From contig FWCC01000069.1 of NCBI GenBank assembly GCA_900169235.1, forward strand, positions 23,213 through 87,212: a stretch of DNA of 64,000 nucleotides, read 5' to 3'. The notes beneath the pieces were generated by a model. The model saw only the letters and a list, made by a program, of their open reading frames with translations, had not been told where the DNA came from and made no database searches. A program made the translations under genes and the position numbers. This DNA comes from Zarea fungicola (lineage: Eukaryota > Ascomycota > Sordariomycetes > Hypocreales > Cordycipitaceae). This document shows, one piece after another, positions 59,053-64,000 of the stretch; position 1 is the stretch's first letter, and every line of letters starts with the position of its first letter.

Positions 59053-60838
59053 TGAGAGTAGCCAATTCTTGGTTTTCGTTCGTCCTTCGATTAATGATGG
59101 CCTTTATAAGGTAGACCCTTTCCAGCGTGTTGGAACTAGAAAGGACAAAGTAGAGGGAGCAACAAAGAAACAATAAAAGCTGCACTACGAGGTTTATAGA
59201 AGAGCATAAACCAACTAAATTTCCGGGTCAGACAGGAGCAGGAACCTTGCATTATACATTCCATACAAGCCGTCATTTTCTCCGATTGCAACGCTGCGTA
59301 CAACCTATCACAATTGCGGAAAGCAGCACCGACTCAGTGAAAACCTGGTACAAGATCGCCGTCCAATTGACAAGCATGTTTTAATCTATGGCCATAGTCC
59401 CTGTCTAAAATTCTAGCTCCCCGCACCTTAATTCTCTCAATATTGAATTTATTCTAGATTGATGTTCCATTGCAGGACCGAAATAGGCAAGTCACAATAC
59501 TCCTTAGTTGTAGTAGTGTAAGCCTCCTCGATGCTACTGCACTTGAGCGGGGATGGATGCTTATGCTTATTGCCAACCAGTATAGGGGGAAACAATTTCA
59601 TCAACCCCAAAGGATAACGTTACTCCCCGTTTTGAAACTTATTATGATTAGTCCTACTGCTTTTTGATTAACCCCTCTCCTGCCTCATTCCCGTCGGCTC
59701 TCCCGCTCCCCCCCCGCACTGCTAAGACCCATAACAGCAATCCAGTTAAATTTGTTGTGAGACACTGACGGAAAAAAACTGCCCTTGTATGTAAGCAACC
59801 TCAATTCACAATCCGAGTCTCCTTTCAACAGGCAACCAGGCCTGTCTCGTTCTGCTCAACTTTTGATTCCCAAGCCGGATTAACGTAATGCAGAAATGTT
59901 TCTGTTAGTGGATGCTTGAATCCCAGGACAAGCCTACCCAGCTTCATGCATCATCAGACTAATCAGTTAACGTACTCTTTTCAGTAAATATGCCGATAGT
60001 CCCCCTCCCTAGGTGCCAAATCCGCGCACTTATTATTATTGGCTCCAACAGGCATATGCACATCCTTTCCACTTCTTGAAAGGTAGCCAATTCTGAGTGT
60101 AACCCTCTGAAATGACAAAAATATGACAAAGCATCCACAAAACACAAAGCTCCATCCAAGGCCGCACGGGTCCTTGGCTCTCGGTGATGTCCTCCTATTC
60201 GGTCCTACTGACCAGCCAAGCAGTGCATGGACGGGCAGCTCCCCGCTGCTCTCATTGCATGGACATGCATGCAGAGTAAAATCGCGTTACTTCGCCGCAG
60301 ATTCCCGAGGTTCCTTTCCAATGGATATTGAGCACTAATATGTGCAGGCACGCAGTAGTCACAGTCAATGGTAGCGTTTTTTGACCAAGTATGTATTCAA
60401 AAATCTGTCTGTCCTCTACAATGCGTCTATCCAGGATGCCCCCCTCACGCAAGTTGCTCTTGAGGCGACTCTCTCCCGAAACAAGAATAAAATACAACTA
60501 GTATGTTACAGCACCGAAATCTAACTGCAATTGGTCATAGCATCTCATTCCACTACCCCAGAACACGCTGGGATACGACGTCATTAACTGGTAAAGATAG
60601 GAAAGTATTGTGACTGGTTCATGCCATCGAGGCGAGGCAAACAGAAGAAAAGTATTTGACGTTTCGTCAGTGGTCGTAGTCGCATCTTGAAACAGCCAAG
60701 TTGGTTGTATAGCTCGTTTCCATATATACTGATGCCCGCACCAGAATACAACTCTACTTCAGGGCTCGTAGTAATGATTAGAATAATAAAACATCATTTT
60801 CGAATGGAAGGATTTGTACATGTGGGATCAAATGGTAT
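59053..60838. other. 1.8-kb intergenic interval
   Basis: Between the start of the dehydrogenase gene and the stop of the PH-domain gene, both on the minus strand. It should hold the dehydrogenase promoter. No gene recognised; a short GCATGCAG-containing stretch lies near 60255-60275. Confidence 0.5.
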
Positions 60839-63394
60839 TCAACAATTACCATCACACCTGCAAGATGCAATGTGCGGAAGTGGAGGAAGATCACGCAAGG
60901 GCGGAGGTGCCGGCGGGGGCATCATCTGCGGTAAGCTTCGACGGTTCATCACGGCCCTCTGCTTGTCCGTCATTGGCGTGGGCACATCACCCGGTAAAGA
61001 TGGTAGCGGCCCCGAAGGCGGTGGCGGCATCGGCGGCAAGACCAACTCTGGCCGTTTCTCGTCTGAAGACGAGTGGCGACGGTGGGTATAACGAATAAGC
61101 CCTGCGCTCAGGCTTGCTCTCCGGTTCACTCCATGCGGTAACAGAGGTTCTTCACAAACTGGGCCTATTATTGAGCGCCGTCGTGATTTATCATCGGTCC
61201 AAGTAAAAACTGGTGTGCTTGACGCCGCCTGTGGAATTGTAGACAAACGCTGTGAAGTTCGAAGAGCACGAAGATCAGACCTGGGGCTTCCTATAGGCAC
61301 GCCTGTGATTGATAATCTACCACCACGGGGGCTAGTTCTCTGGCTATGACCAGGAGATAAAATGTCTTCGCCACCAGAGACGCTCAAACGAGGAGAAAGG
61401 ATGTCATCGGTAGAGCCCCGTGGGCTGTGTCGTCTCGAGCAAGGGCGGCGCTCTTTGACGGGAGACAGTCCCTGACGGCTTGTACCGTCAGCTGTGGGTG
61501 GGCGGGAGATAATTTCGGTCCTGGGCAAATGCGCATCGGCAACCATTGAAAGTGGCCGCGACGATCGAAGAATAAGCTGTGGCTTGGACCGGAGACATCG
61601 CGATGCATACGTGGTGTTATTTGGCGAAGTGGGTGGCTGTGACGCCGAAGAATGGAGGCGAACATGCGAAAATCTTCTGCTTGAACACTTTGGTACACTA
61701 AAGTTCAGCGCGATAGGGCCTGTTGGGGACCCGAGTGGTTCAGCTACTTTGGTTGAAAGAAATGGGTCTTGGGCGTGTTGCAATCTCCGTGTTTCCGAGC
61801 TGACATCAATGTATAGGCCGGCATTTTGCAGCGTTGGACGTCGGCTAGCAATGATGGGCGGGTTGGATCGAGGCTTTCCATCCATATTCTCTTTCGTGGA
61901 TTCTCCATAATCACAACTGTCGGCAGAGATACGAGGGAAATTTTCTGCTATGGGGGACGGCGCCGGAGATGAAGCAGCTGAAGTTATCGCAGTCCTCCTA
62001 TCCGATGAGACAAAGGAAAGCCGGTTCCCGTTGCTGTCCCGTAGGCTATCGAGCTGCCTGCCATCTTGAGATACGACGCTGTTGGTAGTAGACAAGTCAT
62101 CCAGGCTCTGCTGCCGACTGTGTTGGAAGTTATTTGTATTGCTAGGAGAGTCTCCATCGTCATAGCTCTCTCTCGGGTCACTAGAACTTCTGGACCAATT
62201 TTGGGGGAAATGTCTCGAGTTGCGCAATGGCGTGGTTCTTGACCCTCCATGGGATATCAACTGCCGTTGGGGGGCACCAGTTTCCGATGTTTTGGGCTTG
62301 CCTCCAAGCTTCTCAATCTCACTTCGGAGTGTGATCATCCAGCTGTCTAAGTCGTCGGGGTTCTCAAATACCATCAGCATGTTTGCAGTTTCACGCTTGT
62401 CAGCAGTCAGCAAAGCGAGCTTGGAGAGAAGAGACTTGGGTTCATTGGTGGCCGTCACAGCCTCTTGCTCAGTGGTGGCTGAGACTTGAAGCACCCAGTG
62501 CTTGCCAGGGATTGAGTCGGTGACAAAGGCCGCGGAAGCCTGGCTCAGCTTAAGAACCTTTTCTGGAAGTCGGTCATAGTTACCCAAACCAGAATATTGC
62601 AGCAAGTAGCCAGACGTAACTAAAAGGTAGATTTTAGTTGTCCACTGCAGATTAGACAAGGATGGGTTCTTTGCGTGTTTTCTTCTTGACTTTTCCTTAG
62701 TGTTGCTGCTTTCCAAAATGAGAGATTCAGCTGCCGCAGAAACGCTCTTCTCGTGCAGTCGCAGGACCATCTCTGTATGCATAGTTACAGCAGGAAGAGT
62801 GGCTTGCCGAACAGTCTGAGGGAAAGCTTTGAAGAGTTGCGGCATCTCCCAAGCGGCGAGCGACTCGTGGGACATGCTATACTGCAGAGAACCTTTGCGG
62901 CCAGGCATCGCGGTCGGGAGAGCTGGGAGAGCATGGCTTTGACGACGTAGGGAGCGAGATCTAGGGACCGACGATGCTCTCGGCGTAGGCAGAGGAATAT
63001 TCTCTGTTGGCTCTGGCGGTAGAGGCAAGTGGGCAGCGGAAGTGCTTCGTTTCTCTACAGTGGCAACCTGCGTGGGGGGCACAACGTGTTGATGGCTAGA
63101 CTGTGATGTGGTTGCAGGCCGTCCATGAGTTTCTGATTTGTCTTTGCTGAGTTTAGAACGACTAAATATGTGCCTGAGGCTACGTTTGGATGGCTTAAGA
63201 ACGATAGCTTGCTGCGGATGCTGTAGAAGCTGTTCCTGAGTCGGCTGCTGTCGTGGCAGAGGCGGCTCCTCATGCTGTGATGTTTTGGCAGCCTCGGCAA
63301 GCTGGCGGTTCGAGCGGCGGGATCTCAGAGAGAAAGACAGGTAATGCGATGGCGCACGGCTTTCGGTGCCGGCAACGGCCTCATCGGCAGGCAT
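60839..63394 (-). CDS. PH-domain protein with long disordered flanks
   Basis: Single exon, 851 residues from the first in-frame ATG at 63394 ('MPADEAVAGTES'); the frame extends upstream to 63496 only from a non-ATG codon. The N-terminal ~240 residues are basic and Gln/Pro/Ser-rich ('KPSKRSLRHIFSRSKLSKDK'). Residues about 246-364 fit a pleckstrin-homology domain: 'QWTTKIYLLVTSGYLLQYSG' as the opening strands, a central loop, and the closing helix 'NPDDLDSWMITLRSEIEKLG' with the invariant Trp. The rest is Ser/Pro/Arg-rich and disordered, ending with a poly-Pro stretch and 'ASCRCDGNC'. The role is probably phosphoinositide- or protein-mediated targeting to membrane or cortex; the partner is unknown. 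A GTGTGA donor-like site sits in the last codons, so a small C-terminal exon beyond 60839 is possible. Confidence 0.83.
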   Translation of the reverse strand: MPADEAVAGTESRAPSHYLSFSLRSRRSNRQLAEAAKTSQHEEPPLPRQQPTQEQLLQHPQQAIVLKPSKRSLRHIFSRSKLSKDKSETHGRPATTSQSSHQHVVPPTQVATVEKRSTSAAHLPLPPEPTENIPLPTPRASSVPRSRSLRRQSHALPALPTAMPGRKGSLQYSMSHESLAAWEMPQLFKAFPQTVRQATLPAVTMHTEMVLRLHEKSVSAAAESLILESSNTKEKSRRKHAKNPSLSNLQWTTKIYLLVTSGYLLQYSGLGNYDRLPEKVLKLSQASAAFVTDSIPGKHWVLQVSATTEQEAVTATNEPKSLLSKLALLTADKRETANMLMVFENPDDLDSWMITLRSEIEKLGGKPKTSETGAPQRQLISHGGSRTTPLRNSRHFPQNWSRSSSDPRESYDDGDSPSNTNNFQHSRQQSLDDLSTTNSVVSQDGRQLDSLRDSNGNRLSFVSSDRRTAITSAASSPAPSPIAENFPRISADSCDYGESTKENMDGKPRSNPPIIASRRPTLQNAGLYIDVSSETRRLQHAQDPFLSTKVAEPLGSPTGPIALNFSVPKCSSRRFSHVRLHSSASQPPTSPNNTTYASRCLRSKPQLILRSSRPLSMVADAHLPRTEIISRPPTADGTSRQGLSPVKERRPCSRRHSPRGSTDDILSPRLSVSGGEDILSPGHSQRTSPRGGRLSITGVPIGSPRSDLRALRTSQRLSTIPQAASSTPVFTWTDDKSRRRSIIGPVCEEPLLPHGVNRRASLSAGLIRYTHRRHSSSDEKRPELVLPPMPPPPSGPLPSLPGDVPTPMTDKQRAVMNRRSLPQMMPPPAPPPLRDLPPLPHIASCRCDGNC

Positions 63395-64000
63395 TTCTAT
63401 ATTTTGCACTGTATGTCCGGTTGTAGCCTTTGTTGGATGTTGATGTAAAGGAGCGAAAGAGGAAACAAACAATGGAGCCGGGGCTAATGACAACAATGAG
63501 GGAGAGAACTGTTAACCGTTACGACCATGGCAAGGCAAAGTAGGCGAAGCCTGGGTCTGTCTTGAGGCGAGGGGCAATGGGGCCAGGTCTAAGACAATGA
63601 CTCAAATGAGGGATGACTGGATGACAACAAAACAATGGGAATCAATGTCACGATTCGGTGAATTGTGCAGTGAGGAAGGTAGGAGGGCCAGAAAACTAGA
63701 TTGATTTGACAGAAAGCAGCACGAAGGGAAGGTAGGATTCAGATGATGGTGGTGATGGCAGACACGAATGGGCAAAGAATATTGACTATACATAAGCAGA
63801 AGAGGCTAGCAAGAGAAAGAGAGAAGGGTCCAAACAATGGCCACGGTGTGGTAGATAAAATTCCAGACAAGAAGGGCAGGGCCATATGGAGAATGCCGCC
63901 CGTAACGGGGTCGCATCCAATGGGCAAACGAGCGGATACATATGCAAGGGCAAAATGCGCGTAACAATTGAGAATAGCCTGCCAAGGGGGTGACAAAAAA
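63395..64000. other. upstream region of the PH-domain gene
   Basis: About 600 bp at the window end. On the minus strand it is rich in C/T runs (for example near 63730-63760 and 63800-63840), as in fungal leaders. No separate gene is supported. Confidence 0.5.

Noticed and set aside
1..64000. CRISPR arrays, insertion sequences, bacterial operons or phage genes
   Set aside because: None seen; introns, tRNA structure and gene content are those of a fungal nuclear chromosome.

Overview
The window is nuclear DNA of a filamentous ascomycete, most likely a Sordariomycete and probably Hypocreales. Evidence: most genes carry short introns (about 45-170 nt, GT..AG, often with a CTAAC-type branch point); two genes encode Zn2Cys6 regulators; one tRNA has internal promoter boxes and a T-run terminator; gene products match typical Pezizomycotina proteins. 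I assigned the order from gene style alone, without a database search. I reconstructed exon structures by hand from splice sites, reading frame and family conservation.

Layout. 0-1.1 kb: 3' part of a Mob1/phocein-family gene (+). 2.3-4.6 kb: five-exon Zn2Cys6 regulator (-). 4.6-10.5 kb: gene-free. 10.5-12.3 kb: membrane-anchored MOSC protein (+), tail to tail with SMC2 condensin ATPase (-, 12.6-16.4 kb). SMC2 shares a 459-bp divergent promoter with INCENP, the Aurora-B scaffold (+, 16.8-20.6 kb). 21.1-23.2 kb: mitochondrial DEAD-box helicase Mss116 (+), convergent with the peroxisomal PTS2 receptor Pex7 (-, 23.9-25.1 kb). 25.6 kb: tRNA-Val(AAC). 26.1-27.4 kb: CUE-like/AlkB/GRF-zinc-finger protein (+). 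27.7 kb: riboflavin reductase Rib7 (+). 30.2 kb: ribokinase (+). 31.3-35.7 kb: three minus-strand genes (unknown protein, FTS/AKTIP-like inactive E2 variant, CCDC124), the last with a 2-base assembly gap in its intron. 35.7-45.4 kb: 9.7 kb gene-free. 45.4-47.4 kb: six-exon MFS transporter (+). 47.4-51.7 kb: gene-free. 51.7-54.7 kb: PPR1/UaY-like Zn2Cys6 activator (+). 55.4-56.2 kb: single-pass membrane protein (-). 57.4-59.1 kb: secreted PQQ-dependent sugar dehydrogenase-like enzyme (-). 60.8-63.4 kb: PH-domain protein (-).

How the genes relate. Most are ordinary housekeeping genes in conserved-looking order. The clearest functional pairing is SMC2/INCENP, two mitotic chromosome factors transcribed divergently. 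The two regulators and the MFS gene sit next to the largest gene-free intervals, which suggests extended regulatory sequence there. I see no secondary-metabolite core enzyme, intact transposon, CRISPR array or other obviously new multigene system. The least explained elements are several fold-back structures in gene-free DNA, the best being a nested 21-bp-stem hairpin at 40,342-40,400, and the unknown gene at 31.3-33.0 kb.
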